DNA of 64,000 nt from assembly GCF_014323725.1 (NCBI RefSeq), contig NZ_JABVED010000007.1:118250-182249 (forward strand). Reading direction: 5' to 3'. The notes under the pieces were generated by a model. The model was not told the origin of the DNA and did no database searches. It saw only the letters and a list, made by a program, of their open reading frames with translations. This stretch comes from Actinokineospora xionganensis. GTDB lineage: Bacteria; Actinomycetota; Actinomycetes; Mycobacteriales; Pseudonocardiaceae. The position numbers and the translations under genes are program-made. Each line of letters starts with the position of its first letter. Position 1 is the first letter of the stretch. Below, piece by piece: positions 15,896-25,967 of the stretch.

Positions 15896-18800
15896 GTGCC
15901 CCACAACCCTGGCTGGATCCGCAGACTGACCGCCGCGTGCTGGCGACACCGCCGACTGGTGGTGTTCTCGGTCGTCGCGTCGGTGATCGGTGTCGGTTTC
16001 CAGGCGGCCGGTCCGCTCTTGGTCAAATTCGTCGTCGACGACGCCATAGCGGGCACGACGGAGCGCCTTGTCTGGTTGGTGGTCGCGCTGGTCGCGATGG
16101 AGCTGCTGACCTTCGGCAGCGCGTTCATGCGCCGGTATCTGGGCGGGCGCCTGGCTTTGGACGTGCAGCACGACCTGCGCCAGGCTGTGTTCGGCGCGGT
16201 GCAGCGGCTCGACGGCGGCAAGCAGGACGCGATGCGCACCGGGCAGGTGGTGTCGCGGTCGATCACCGACCTGCAACTCGTGCAGGGCCTGCTGATGATG
16301 GTGCCGCTCTCGATCGGCACGGTCGTGTTCGCGTTCATGGCGTTGGCCGCCATGCTGTGGCTCTCACCGCTGCTGACGGTCGTGGCCTTGGTCGTCACCC
16401 CCGCCGTCGCCTTCGTGGCGATGCGCAGCAGGCTCACGCTGTTCCCGGCGACGTGGTCGGCCCAGCAGCGCGCCGCCGACCTCGCACAGCACGTCGAGGA
16501 GACGGTCACCGGTGTCCGGGTGGTGAAGGGGTTCGGTCAGGAAGCCCGCGAGATCTCCCGGCTGGAGAAGTCCGCCCGGTCCCTGTTCGCCGAGCGGATG
16601 CGGGCGGCGGCGCTCACGTCGAAACCGGCCGCGACCTTGGTCGCGATGCCGTCGGCGGGTCAGGTGGCGGTGCTCGCGCTGGGTGGCTGGATGGCGCTCG
16701 ACGGTCAGGTCACGCTCGGCACCTTCCTGGCGTTCACCACCTATGTGGCGAACCTGGTCGGCCCCACCAGGTTGCTGTCCGGTCTGCTGATCAACGCGCA
16801 GCTGGCGCGGGCGGGCGTGGAGCGGGTCTACGAGCTGATCGACTCGCAGCCCGACGTCACCGACAAACCCGACGCGGCCGACGTGCCGGACGGACCGGTC
16901 GACGTTCGGCTCGACGGTGTCACCTTCGGCTACACGCGAAGCGATCCGGTGCTCGACGGGGTGTCGCTGCGGGTCTCCCCCGGCCAGACGCTCGCCCTGG
17001 TCGGCACAGCGGGCTCGGGCAAATCCACGGTTTCCCTGCTGCTGCCAAGGTTCTACGACGTACACGCGGGGTCGATCAAGGTCGGCGGAGTCGACGTGCG
17101 CGATCTCCGGCTGGCGTCGCTGCGGGGCGCCGTCGGTGTGGTGTTCGAGGAGGCGTTCCTGTTCTCCGACTCCGTGCGCGCGAACATCGCCTACGGCCGG
17201 GCGGACGCGACCGAGGACGACATCCGGGCGGCGGCGAAGGCCGCGCAGGCGCACGAGTTCATCGAGGCGCTCCCCCACGGCTACGACACGGTGGTCGGCG
17301 AGCGCGGCCTGACGCTGTCGGGCGGTCAGCGGCAGCGGGTGGCGCTCGCCCGTGCCCTGCTTTCCGACCCGAGGGTGCTGGTGCTCGACGACGCCACGTC
17401 GGCGGTGGACGCGGCCACCGAGTCGGCCATCCACGACACGCTGCGCGAGGTCACCGCCGAGCGCACGACCCTGCTGATCGCCCACCGCCGCTCGACGCTG
17501 AGCCTGGCCGACCGCATCGCCGTCCTCGACCGGGGCCGCGTGGTCGATGTCGGCACCCACGCGGAGCTGTCCGGGCGCTGCGAGCTCTACCAGTCGCTGC
17601 TGGCCGGTCCGGGTGACGTGATCGAAGATCCGACCCGCGGTGCCGACGAAGACCTGGTTCCCGGTCCCGACGGGATCACCGAGTCGCTCTGGCCCGCCCC
17701 GACCGAACCGGACCCCGCGACGGCCGCACCCGCCACCCGAGTCACCGGACGCATGGGCGGGGGCACCGGCGACGCGGCGGCCGCGCTCCCGCCGACGCCT
17801 GAGCTCGTCGCCCGGGTCGAGGCGCTCCCGCCCGCGCTCGAACGGCCCGACCTGCCCGGGGAGGACCCGACAGCGCCCGATCCGGGCTTCCGGCTGCGCC
17901 GCCTGCTGAGACCGGTCCGCTGGTCCCTCGCGGTCGTGGCGGCCCTGGTGATCGCCGACGCGTTGACCGGCATGGCCATGCCCGCGCTGGTCCGCCACGG
18001 CATCGACTCCGGCATCCTGGCAGGCACCTCGGGCGCGCTGTGGGTGGCGACCGCCATCTCCGCCGTCCTGGTCGGCGTCATGTGGATCAACACCGCGGTG
18101 ACGACCATCCTCACCGCGCGCGTGGGTGAACGGCTTCTCTACCTGCTGCGCGTGCGCAGCTACGCCCACCTGCAGCGGCTCGGCCTCGACTACTTCGAGC
18201 GCGAACTCGCCGGCCGGATCATGACCAGGATGACCACCGACGTCGACGCCCTGTCGACGTTCCTGCAGACCGGTGTCACGACAGCCGCCGCGAGCCTGCT
18301 GACGGTCGCGGCCATCACGGTCGCGCTGCTCGTCACCGACTTCTCCCTTGCCCTGGCCGCGTTGGCGGTGCTGCCGGTGCTGGCGGTCGCGACGGTCATC
18401 TTCCAGCGGCTGTCCTCGGCGGCGTACGCCGAGGCGCGTGAGCGGGTCAGCGCGGTCAACGCGGACATGCAGGAGAACGTCACGGGGCTGCGGGTCTCCC
18501 AGGCGTACACGCGGGAGGGCCAGGCCGCCGAGCGCTTCGCCGAGCGCAGCGACGCCTACCGGCGCAGCAGGCTGCGTGCCCAGCGCTACATCGCGACGTA
18601 CTTCCCGTTCGTCGCCATGCTTTCCGGCTTCGCCCAGGCGGCGGTGCTGGTCGCGGGCGCCCACCGGGTCGCCGAGGGCGACCTCACCCCCGGTGTGCTG
18701 CTCGCGTTCCTGCTCTACCTGGGCCTGTTCTTCGCGCCGGTCCAACAGCTCTCCGGCATCTTCGACGGCTACCAGCAGGCCCGGGTCGGGCTGCGCCGGA

Positions 18801-19645
18801 TCTCCGACCTGCTGCGCACGCCGAGCAGCGTCGAGCCGCCCGCCGTGCCGGTGGCCGTCCCGGCCCACCTCAGCGGCGCGGTCGAGCTGCGCGGGGTGAC
18901 CTTCCGCTACCCCGGCACCGAGACACCGGCGGTGGAGGACGTGTCGCTGCGCGCCGAGCCCGGGCAGACCGTCGCCCTGGTCGGAGCGACCGGGGCGGGC
19001 AAGTCGACGGTCGTCAAGCTGATCGCCCGGTTCTACGACCCTACCGAGGGCACGGTCCTCGCTGACGGGACCGACCTGCGCGCGTACGACCTCGCCGGCT
19101 ACCGGCAGCGGCTCGGCGTGGTCCCCCAGGAGGCTCACCTGTTCAGTGGCGACGTCGCGCGCAACGTCGCCTACGGCGACCCGGACGCGTCGCCCGCCAA
19201 GGTCGAGGCCGCCGTCCGCGCGGTCGGCGCGCTGCCGATGGTCGCCGGTCTCGCCGACGGGTTCCGCCAGCAGGTCGGCGAGCGGGGGCAGGGTCTGTCC
19301 GCGGGCCAGCGCCAGCTCATCGCCCTCGCGCGGGCGGACCTCACCGACCCCGACATCCTGCTGCTCGACGAGGCGACCGCCGCCCTCGACCCGGCAACCG
19401 AGGCCGCTGTCGTGGCCGCGAGCGACCGGGTCACCAGCAGCCGCACCACGTTCGTCGTGGCGCACCGATTAGCCACCGCGGCCCGGGCCGACGCCATCGT
19501 CGTGCTGGAGGCGGGCCGGGTGGTCGAGCAGGGCACGCACGACGAGTTGCTGGCGGCCGACGGTTACTACGCGCGCCTCTGGCGCTACGGATCGCCGGAG
19601 CACGCCGGACAGGTCTCCGAACTGCCCGAAACGGCTCCGCGGTGA
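15896..19645 (+). CDS. Fused double ABC exporter (TMD-NBD-TMD-NBD)
   Basis: A 1249-residue fusion of two complete half-transporters of the multidrug/lipid exporter type. Unit 1 (about 1-580) has Walker A GTAGSGKST (370-378), signature LSGGQ and Walker B VLVLDD. Its catalytic position is therefore Asp499 instead of Glu. Unit 2 (about 665-1249) has Walker A at 1030-1038, a slightly altered signature LSAGQ and a normal Walker B ending in Glu1159. A Pro/Ala/Asp-rich linker of about 90 residues joins them. The pattern of one non-canonical and one canonical ATP site is that of heterodimeric exporters such as BmrCD or TM287/288, here in one chain. The start is the GTG at 15896. Confidence 0.9.
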   Translation: MPHNPGWIRRLTAACWRHRRLVVFSVVASVIGVGFQAAGPLLVKFVVDDAIAGTTERLVWLVVALVAMELLTFGSAFMRRYLGGRLALDVQHDLRQAVFGAVQRLDGGKQDAMRTGQVVSRSITDLQLVQGLLMMVPLSIGTVVFAFMALAAMLWLSPLLTVVALVVTPAVAFVAMRSRLTLFPATWSAQQRAADLAQHVEETVTGVRVVKGFGQEAREISRLEKSARSLFAERMRAAALTSKPAATLVAMPSAGQVAVLALGGWMALDGQVTLGTFLAFTTYVANLVGPTRLLSGLLINAQLARAGVERVYELIDSQPDVTDKPDAADVPDGPVDVRLDGVTFGYTRSDPVLDGVSLRVSPGQTLALVGTAGSGKSTVSLLLPRFYDVHAGSIKVGGVDVRDLRLASLRGAVGVVFEEAFLFSDSVRANIAYGRADATEDDIRAAAKAAQAHEFIEALPHGYDTVVGERGLTLSGGQRQRVALARALLSDPRVLVLDDATSAVDAATESAIHDTLREVTAERTTLLIAHRRSTLSLADRIAVLDRGRVVDVGTHAELSGRCELYQSLLAGPGDVIEDPTRGADEDLVPGPDGITESLWPAPTEPDPATAAPATRVTGRMGGGTGDAAAALPPTPELVARVEALPPALERPDLPGEDPTAPDPGFRLRRLLRPVRWSLAVVAALVIADALTGMAMPALVRHGIDSGILAGTSGALWVATAISAVLVGVMWINTAVTTILTARVGERLLYLLRVRSYAHLQRLGLDYFERELAGRIMTRMTTDVDALSTFLQTGVTTAAASLLTVAAITVALLVTDFSLALAALAVLPVLAVATVIFQRLSSAAYAEARERVSAVNADMQENVTGLRVSQAYTREGQAAERFAERSDAYRRSRLRAQRYIATYFPFVAMLSGFAQAAVLVAGAHRVAEGDLTPGVLLAFLLYLGLFFAPVQQLSGIFDGYQQARVGLRRISDLLRTPSSVEPPAVPVAVPAHLSGAVELRGVTFRYPGTETPAVEDVSLRAEPGQTVALVGATGAGKSTVVKLIARFYDPTEGTVLADGTDLRAYDLAGYRQRLGVVPQEAHLFSGDVARNVAYGDPDASPAKVEAAVRAVGALPMVAGLADGFRQQVGERGQGLSAGQRQLIALARADLTDPDILLLDEATAALDPATEAAVVAASDRVTSSRTTFVVAHRLATAARADAIVVLEAGRVVEQGTHDELLAADGYYARLWRYGSPEHAGQVSELPETAPR

Positions 19646-19775
19646 GGCCGGAAACCTCACCGGGACGGGCCCCGAGCAGTGAGAACATCCGGGCTCAATC
19701 GATACAGTGCCGAACGCTACGCATGAGGTGGCTCACCCGGGTCCACTTGATTAACACACGCCCTGACCGGGGGAC

Positions 19776-19781
19776 TAGCCT
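19776..19781 (+). promoter_or_regulatory. Candidate -10 of kgd
   Basis: TAGCCT lies 55 bp before the kgd start. TTAACA at 19751-19756 could be the -35 with a 19-bp spacer. The resulting leader of about 48 nt contains the AGAGGCGAGAG that precedes the GTG start. Confidence 0.4.
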
Positions 19782-19835
19782 GACGGGGAATGGCCATTAC
19801 TAAGAGATCGAGATGGATAGAGGCGAGAGCCAGCC

Positions 19836-22800
19836 GTGTCCAGCAGTAGTCCCGCGTCACAGTTCGGTGCGAACGAGTGGCTCGTCGAAGAGATGTATGA
19901 GCAGTTCCTCGCGGACCCGTCTTCCGTAGACCCCGCGTGGCACGACTTCTTCGCCGACTACAAGCCCACACCGCGAGCAGCGACCCAAAGCGCCGCGACG
20001 GCGAAGAGTGCGGGGAGTGACACCGGGACGGCGACCGCCACGGCCACCGCTCCCGCCGCCACCCCGCCCGCCAAGCAGCCGCCCGCCAAGGCCGCGCCGC
20101 CGGCCTCAGGCAACGGGCAGGCGGCCGCGCCGCCGAAGAAGCCCGCGCCCGCTCCCACCCCCGCGCCCGCCAAGCCGCAGGTGCCCGCGGTCGAGGGTGA
20201 GGAACGCAAGCCGCTGCGCGGAGCCGCCGCCGCGATCGCGAAGAACATGAACGCGTCGCTGTCGCTGCCGACCGCGACCAGCGTGCGCGCGGTGCCCGCG
20301 AAGCTTCTCGCGGACAACCGCATCGTGATCAACAACCACCTCAAGCGGACCCGCGGTGGGAAGGTCTCCTTCACCCACCTCATCGGCTACGCGATGGTTC
20401 GCGCGCTTGAGGCGTACCCGAACATGAACCGGCACTACGCCGAGGCCGACAACAAGGCCTTCGCCGTCACGCCGGAGCACGTGAACCTGGGCCTGGCGAT
20501 CGACCTGCCGGGCAAGGACGGTTCGCGCAACCTCGTCGTCGCCGCCATCAAGGGCTGCGAGGGGATGACCTTCCAGCAGTTCTGGCAGGCCTACGAGGAC
20601 CTGATCCGCAAGGCCCGCAACGGCGCGCTGACCGCGGACGACTTCGCGGGCACCACGATCTCGCTCACCAACCCCGGCGGCATCGGCACCAACCACTCGG
20701 TGCCGCGGCTCTCGGTCGGCCAGGGCACGATCCTGGGCGTCGGCGCGATGGAGTACCCGGCCCCGTTCCAGGGCGCCAGCGAGTCGAACCTGATCGACAT
20801 GGGTATCAGCAAGATCATCACGCTGACCTCCACCTACGACCACCGCATCATCCAGGGCGCGGAGTCCGGCGAGTTCCTCGGCCGGATCCACAAGCTGCTC
20901 CTCGGTGAGGACGGGTTCTACGACGACATCTTCACGTCGCTGCGGATCCCGTACGAGCCGATCCGGTGGACCTCCGACCTCGCCGAGGGCCCGGTCGACA
21001 AGACCGCCCGGGTGATCGGCCTGATCGACGCCTACCGCACCCGCGGCCACCTCATGGCCGACACGGACCCGCTGAACTACCGCCAGCGCAAGCACGAGGA
21101 CCTCGACGTCCGCTCGCACGGGCTGACCCTGTGGGACCTCGACCGGGAGTTCCCGGTCGGCGGCTTCGCGGGCAAGGAGCGGATGAAGCTGCGCGACGTC
21201 CTCGGCGTGCTGCGCGACTCCTACTGCCGCACCGTCGGCGTGGAGTACACCTACATCCTCGACCCGACCGAGCGCCGCTGGATCCAGGACCGCGTCGAGG
21301 TCGCCCACGAGAAGCCCGCGGCCGCCGTGCAGAAGTACGTGCTGTCGAAGCTGAACGCGGCCGAGGCGTTCGAGACGTTCCTGCAGACCAAGTACGTCGG
21401 GCAGAAGCGGTTCTCGCTCGAAGGCGGCGAGTCGGTCATCCCGCTGCTCGACACGGTCCTCGACAAGGCCGCGGAGTTCGAACTCGACGAGGTCGTCATC
21501 GGCATGCCGCACCGCGGCCGCCTCAACGTGCTGGCCAACATCGTCGGCAAGCCGATCTCGCAGATCTTCCAGGAGTTCGAGGGCAACCTCGACCCGGGTC
21601 AGGCGCACGGCTCCGGCGACGTGAAGTACCACCTCGGCGCCGAGGGCAAGTACTTCCGGATGTTCGGCGACGGCGAGACCAAGGTGTCGCTGACCGCCAA
21701 CCCGTCGCACCTGGAGACCGTCGACCCCGTCCTCGAAGGCATCGTCCGCGCGAAGCAGGACCTGCTCGACAAGGGCGACAAGGGCGACGGCTTCTCCGTG
21801 CTGCCGATCGCGCTGCACGGCGACGCCGCGTTCGCCGGTCAGGGCGTGGTGGCCGAGACCCTGAACCTGGCGCTGCTGCGCGGCTACCGCACCGGCGGCA
21901 CCGTGCACGTGATCATCAACAACCAGGTCGGCTTCACCACCGCCCCGGAGCACTCGCGGTCGAGCCAGTACGCGACCGACGTGGCGAAGATGATCCAGGC
22001 GCCGGTGTTCCACGTGAACGGCGACGACCCGGAGGCCTGCTACTGGGTCGCGCGGCTGGCGATGGACTACCGCCAGACGTTCAACAAGGACGTCGTCATC
22101 GACCTGGTCTGCTACCGCCGTCGCGGGCACAACGAGGGCGACGACCCCTCGATGACCCAGCCCGGCATGTACGACATCATCGACACCAAGCGCAGTGTGC
22201 GTAAGGGCTACACCGAGGCGCTCATCGGCCGCGGCGACATCTCCGTCGAGGAGGCGGAGAAGGCGCTGCGCGACTTCTCCAGCCAGTTGGAGCACGTCTT
22301 CAACGAGGTCCGCGAGCTGGAGAAGCACCCGATCGTGGCCAGCCCGTCGGTGGAATCCGAGCAGCAGGTCCCGGCCAAGCTGGCGACCGGTGTGCCCGCC
22401 TCGGTGCTCGAACGCATCGCCGACGCGCACGTCGATCTGCCCGAGGGCTTCAGCCCGCACCCGCGGGTCAAGCCGGTGCTCGACCGCCGCGCCAAGATGG
22501 CCCGCGAGGGTGGCATCGACTGGGCGTTCGGCGAACTGCTGGCGTTCGGCTCGCTCAACCTCGAGGGCCGCACGGTCCGCCTGGCGGGCCAGGACTCGCG
22601 TCGCGGCACGTTCACCCAGCGGCACGCGGCGATCATCGACCGCAAGACCGGCCGCGAGTACCTGCCGCTGCAGAACCTGTCCGAGGACCAGGGCAAGTTC
22701 ATGGTCTACGACTCGGCGCTGTCCGAGTACGCGGCGCTGGGCTTCGAGTACGGCTACTCGGTGGCCAACCCCGAGGCCCTGGTGCTGTGGGAGGCGCAGT

Positions 22801-23546
22801 TCGGCGACTTCGTCAACGGCGCGCAGTCGGTCATCGACGAGTACATCGCCTCCAGCGAGGCGAAGTGGGGCCAGCGCTCCGACGTGATCATGCTGCTGCC
22901 GCACGGGCATGAGGGTCAGGGTCCCGACCACACCTCGGGCCGGATCGAGCGCTGGCTGCAGCTGTGCGCCGAGGGTTCGATGACCGTGTCGGTTCCGTCG
23001 ACCCCGGCGAACTACTTCCACCTGCTGCGCCGCCACGCCCTCGACGGCGTGCAGCGTCCGCTGGTGGTGTTCACGCCGAAGTCCATGCTGCGCAACAAGG
23101 CCGCGACCAGCGCCGTCGAGGACTTCCTCGAGGGCACCCGGTTCGAGACGGTCATCGACGACCCGACCAAGCCGGACCCGGCGGGCGTCAAGAAGCTGCT
23201 GTTCGTCTCCGGCAAGCTCTACTACGAGCTGGCCGCGGAGAAGGAGAAGCTGAACGCCACGGACACCGCCATCGTCCGCGTCGAGCAGCTCTACCCGATG
23301 CCGCTCAAGCACCTCAAGGCGATCTTCGAGCGTTACCCCAACGCGAAGGACGTGCGTTGGGTGCAGGAGGAGCCCGCCAACCAGGGTTCGTGGCCGTTCT
23401 ACGGCCTCAACCTGCCGGAGGAGCTGCCCGAGCACATCACCAAGCTCACCCGCGTCTCGCGCAGGCCGATGTCGGCGCCTTCGGCGGGGTCGAGCAAGGT
23501 GCACGAGCTCGAACAGCGGGCGCTGATCGAGAAGGCGTTCGCGTAG
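19836..23546 (+). CDS. kgd: Multifunctional 2-oxoglutarate metabolism enzyme (E1/E2 fusion; KGD)
   Basis: A 1236-residue TCA-cycle enzyme. Residues 1-40 match the E1o N-terminus ([20 protein letters not shown]). An Ala/Pro-rich linker without a lipoyl domain follows to about 115. The E2-type succinyltransferase core comes next, with catalytic-region His336 in TYDHRIIQG, and then a complete thiamine diphosphate E1 with GDAAFAGQG at about 662-671 and the usual C-terminus. Actinobacterial KGD decarboxylates 2-oxoglutarate and, with E2p/E3, makes succinyl-CoA; it is inhibited by the FHA protein GarA/OdhI in characterised species. GTG 19836 is the start. Confidence 0.96.
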   Translation: MSSSSPASQFGANEWLVEEMYEQFLADPSSVDPAWHDFFADYKPTPRAATQSAATAKSAGSDTGTATATATAPAATPPAKQPPAKAAPPASGNGQAAAPPKKPAPAPTPAPAKPQVPAVEGEERKPLRGAAAAIAKNMNASLSLPTATSVRAVPAKLLADNRIVINNHLKRTRGGKVSFTHLIGYAMVRALEAYPNMNRHYAEADNKAFAVTPEHVNLGLAIDLPGKDGSRNLVVAAIKGCEGMTFQQFWQAYEDLIRKARNGALTADDFAGTTISLTNPGGIGTNHSVPRLSVGQGTILGVGAMEYPAPFQGASESNLIDMGISKIITLTSTYDHRIIQGAESGEFLGRIHKLLLGEDGFYDDIFTSLRIPYEPIRWTSDLAEGPVDKTARVIGLIDAYRTRGHLMADTDPLNYRQRKHEDLDVRSHGLTLWDLDREFPVGGFAGKERMKLRDVLGVLRDSYCRTVGVEYTYILDPTERRWIQDRVEVAHEKPAAAVQKYVLSKLNAAEAFETFLQTKYVGQKRFSLEGGESVIPLLDTVLDKAAEFELDEVVIGMPHRGRLNVLANIVGKPISQIFQEFEGNLDPGQAHGSGDVKYHLGAEGKYFRMFGDGETKVSLTANPSHLETVDPVLEGIVRAKQDLLDKGDKGDGFSVLPIALHGDAAFAGQGVVAETLNLALLRGYRTGGTVHVIINNQVGFTTAPEHSRSSQYATDVAKMIQAPVFHVNGDDPEACYWVARLAMDYRQTFNKDVVIDLVCYRRRGHNEGDDPSMTQPGMYDIIDTKRSVRKGYTEALIGRGDISVEEAEKALRDFSSQLEHVFNEVRELEKHPIVASPSVESEQQVPAKLATGVPASVLERIADAHVDLPEGFSPHPRVKPVLDRRAKMAREGGIDWAFGELLAFGSLNLEGRTVRLAGQDSRRGTFTQRHAAIIDRKTGREYLPLQNLSEDQGKFMVYDSALSEYAALGFEYGYSVANPEALVLWEAQFGDFVNGAQSVIDEYIASSEAKWGQRSDVIMLLPHGHEGQGPDHTSGRIERWLQLCAEGSMTVSVPSTPANYFHLLRRHALDGVQRPLVVFTPKSMLRNKAATSAVEDFLEGTRFETVIDDPTKPDPAGVKKLLFVSGKLYYELAAEKEKLNATDTAIVRVEQLYPMPLKHLKAIFERYPNAKDVRWVQEEPANQGSWPFYGLNLPEELPEHITKLTRVSRRPMSAPSAGSSKVHELEQRALIEKAFA

Positions 23547-23560
23547 GAGTCAAAGCACAC

Positions 23561-23596
23561 GCGGAGCCGCCGGACCCAACGGACCGGCGGCTCCGC
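23561..23596 (+). terminator. Hairpin after kgd
   Basis: A 13-bp perfect stem (GCGGAGCCGCCGG / CCGGCGGCTCCGC) with a 10-nt loop lies 14 bp after the kgd stop and 20 bp before the small DUF6104 gene. It may terminate or attenuate read-through into that gene. Confidence 0.65.
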
Positions 23597-23615
23597 CGTT
23601 TCACGGGAGTCGCAC

Positions 23616-23792
23616 GTGTACTTCACCGACCGCGGTATCGAGGAACTGGAGAACCGACGCGGCGAGGAGGAGGTCAGCCTCGCGTGGCTGGCCGACCGCC
23701 TCCGCGCGTTCGTCGACGCCAACCCCGAGTTCGAGACCCCGATCGAGCGCCTGGCCACCTTCCTGGCCCGCGACGACGAGTTCGACGAATGA
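23616..23792 (+). CDS. DUF6104-like small protein
   Basis: A 58-residue acidic protein, MYFTDRGIEELENRRGEEEV and on to an end in LARDDEFDE, read from GTG 23616. It is highly similar in pattern to the DUF6104 family that follows kgd in many actinobacteria (from memory). The composition is helix-forming with no membrane segment. It lies behind the kgd terminator and just before the convergent aldo/keto reductase gene, with a one-base gap. Function is unknown; conserved linkage suggests an accessory to 2-oxoglutarate metabolism. Confidence 0.82.
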   Translation: MYFTDRGIEELENRRGEEEVSLAWLADRLRAFVDANPEFETPIERLATFLARDDEFDE

Positions 23793-23793
23793 G

Positions 23794-24786
23794 CTACCAG
23801 GCGTAGGCCTCCGGCGCGGGCTTCGCACCGTTCGGCCCCGGCGCGGGGAACAGCTCGTCGAGCCGCGTGAGGGTGTCCTCGTCGAGCTTGAGGTCGAGCG
23901 CGATCAGGCTGCCGTCGAGCTGCTCCAGCGTGCGCGGACCGATGATGGGCGCGGTGACGCCCTCCTGGTGCAGCAGCCACGCCAGCCCGACTTGGGCCGG
24001 GTCGGCGCCGATCTCGGCGCACAGCTTCTCGTAGCCCTCGATCGCCCCGCGGTGCTTCTCCAGCGAGTCCCCGGACCGCCCGGACAGACCCCGTGACGCA
24101 GTCCCGTCGGCCTGCTTGCGCAGGATGCCGCCGAGCAGTCCGCCGTGCAGCGGTGACCACGCGATGACACCGAGACCGTAGTGCTTGGCCGCGGGGAGGA
24201 CTTCGAGTTCGACCCAGCGGGTCAGCAGGTTGTAGATCGACTGCTCGCTGACCAGCCCGAGGAAGTGCCGTTCCCGCGCGGCCTCCTGCGCTTGGGCGAT
24301 GTGCCATCCGGCGAAGTTCGACGAGCCGAAGTACAGGACCTTGCCCTGCTGCCGGAGAACCGAGAACGCCTCCCAGATCTCCTCCCACGGCGTGCTCCGG
24401 TCGACGTGGTGCATCTGGTAGAGATCGATGTAGTCGGTCTGCAGCCTGCGCAGCGACGCGTCGGCCGCCCGCCGGATGTTGTGCGCGGACAGGAACGTGT
24501 CGTTGGGCCAGTCGCTCATGCTGCCGTAGAGCTTGGTGGCGAGCACCGTCTTCTCCCGCCTGCCACCACCTTGGGCGAACCACCGGCCGATGATCTGCTC
24601 GGTGACGCCTTCGCCCTTCTTCCAGCCGTAGACGTTGGCGGTGTCGAAGAAGTTGATGCCGTGCTCGTGCGCGCGGTCCATGATCGTGTGGCTGTCGGGC
24701 TCGGTCGTCTCGGGACCGAAGTTCATCGTGCCCAGGACGAGCCGGGACACGGACAGGCCGCTGCGGCCGAGGTGAGTGTACTCCAT
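23794..24786 (-). CDS. Aldo/keto reductase
   Basis: A 330-residue NADPH-dependent oxidoreductase of the YghZ/general-stress-69-like group. It starts MEYTHLGRSGLSVSRLVLGT and has the catalytic tetrad region FFDTANVYG (Asp/Tyr), the Lys in VLATKLYG and the His in YQMHHVD. The C-terminal PIIGPRTLEQLD binds the cofactor. The ATG at 24786 gives the family-typical start; the longer reading adds an unrelated leader. It lies 32 bp downstream of hutI on the same strand and may receive hut read-through, but no metabolic link is evident. Confidence 0.9.
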   Translation of the reverse strand: MEYTHLGRSGLSVSRLVLGTMNFGPETTEPDSHTIMDRAHEHGINFFDTANVYGWKKGEGVTEQIIGRWFAQGGGRREKTVLATKLYGSMSDWPNDTFLSAHNIRRAADASLRRLQTDYIDLYQMHHVDRSTPWEEIWEAFSVLRQQGKVLYFGSSNFAGWHIAQAQEAARERHFLGLVSEQSIYNLLTRWVELEVLPAAKHYGLGVIAWSPLHGGLLGGILRKQADGTASRGLSGRSGDSLEKHRGAIEGYEKLCAEIGADPAQVGLAWLLHQEGVTAPIIGPRTLEQLDGSLIALDLKLDEDTLTRLDELFPAPGPNGAKPAPEAYAW

Positions 24787-24818
24787 GTCAGCCAACTTAC
24801 GCCCGGCCGGTGCTGTCC

Positions 24819-25967
24819 TCAGGTCGTGCGGTTCCCGGCCCGCCAAACGGTCCAGGTCAGGGGGACGCCGGGGCGGTAGGCGAGGTGGGTTGCCGAGGGC
24901 GCGTTCAGGACGTGCAGGTCGGCGCGGGCGCCCGGTCTGATGATGCCGACTTCGTCTTCGCGGCGCAGTGCGCGGGCGCCACCCCAGGTGGCGGCGCGGA
25001 CGGCTTCGGCGACGGACATGCGCATTTGCAGGACCGCGGTGGTCACGCAGTAGGCCATCGACGAGGTGTAGGACGAGCCCGGGTTGCAGTTGGAGGCGAG
25101 AGCGACCGTGGCGCCCGCGTCGAGCAGTGCGCGGGCGTCGGGGAGCGGCTGCCGGGTGGACAGGTCGCAGGCTGGCAGCAGCGTGGCCACCGTGTCGCTG
25201 TTCGCCAGAGCGTCCACATCGGACTCGGTCAGATAGGTGCAGTGGTCGACGCTGGCGGCGTTGAACTCCACGGCCAGCCGGACGCCGGGGCCCGGGCCGA
25301 GCTGGTTCCCGTGCACCCGCAGGCCCAGCCCCTTGGCGGCGGCGGCGGTGAGCACCGCGCGGGACTGCGACTCGTCGAAGGCGCCGGTTTCGCAGAAGAC
25401 GTCGGCCCAGCGTACGTAAGGTGCGACCGCGTCGAGCATCTCGCCGGCGACCAGGTCCACATAGGACTGTGGATCGGTGCCCGATGGGACGAGGTGGGCA
25501 CCGAGGAAGGTGACCTCGTCAGCGTGTTCGGCGGCCAGCCGAGCGGAGCGGACCTCGTCTTCGACCGTGAGGCCGTAGCCGGTCTTGGTTTCCAGGTAGG
25601 TGGTGCCTTGGGCGAGCGCTTCGGCGACGTGGCGGCGCAGCCCGGCCGAGAGTTCGTCGTCGGTCGCCGCCCGGGTCGCTTCCACGGTGACCGCGATTCC
25701 GCCCGCGGTGTAAGGCTTCCCGGCCATGCGTGCGGCGAACTCAGCGGTGCGGTCGCCGGCGAAGACGAGGTGGGTGTGGCTGTCCACCCAGCCCGGGAGA
25801 ACGGCTCGTTCCTCGACGTCGACCCGTTCGTCGGCGGCGGGGGCGGCGGCGGCGGACCCGACCCACGCGATTCGCTCGCCGTCGAGCACGACGGCGGCGT
25901 CGGCGAGGGTGCCGAGTTCGTCGTCGTTCGTGGTCAGTTCGGCGATGCCGGTCACCAGGATGCTCAC
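24819..25967 (-). CDS. hutI: Imidazolonepropionase
   Basis: A metal-dependent amidohydrolase of about 382 residues that opens 4-imidazolone-5-propionate to N-formimino-L-glutamate, the third step of histidine breakdown. Visible motifs are [10 protein letters not shown] (metal His pair), [23 protein letters not shown] and [14 protein letters not shown]. The GTG at 25967 overlaps the hutF stop as GTGA, like the other junctions of this operon; a GTG two codons upstream (25973) is equally in frame. Last gene of the hut operon. Confidence 0.95.
   Translation of the reverse strand: MSILVTGIAELTTNDDELGTLADAAVVLDGERIAWVGSAAAAPAADERVDVEERAVLPGWVDSHTHLVFAGDRTAEFAARMAGKPYTAGGIAVTVEATRAATDDELSAGLRRHVAEALAQGTTYLETKTGYGLTVEDEVRSARLAAEHADEVTFLGAHLVPSGTDPQSYVDLVAGEMLDAVAPYVRWADVFCETGAFDESQSRAVLTAAAAKGLGLRVHGNQLGPGPGVRLAVEFNAASVDHCTYLTESDVDALANSDTVATLLPACDLSTRQPLPDARALLDAGATVALASNCNPGSSYTSSMAYCVTTAVLQMRMSVAEAVRAATWGGARALRREDEVGIIRPGARADLHVLNAPSATHLAYRPGVPLTWTVWRAGNRTT

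Noticed and set aside
16364..19465. A 1033-codon open frame antisense to the fused ABC exporter
   Set aside because: Shadow of the exporter's codon bias; the plus-strand frame shows complete ABC motifs.
20106..23504. A 1132-codon open frame antisense to kgd
   Set aside because: It has no ribosome-binding site and no recognisable domain, and its composition (Arg/Val/Asp/Gly/Leu) is that of a mirror frame of a GC-rich gene.
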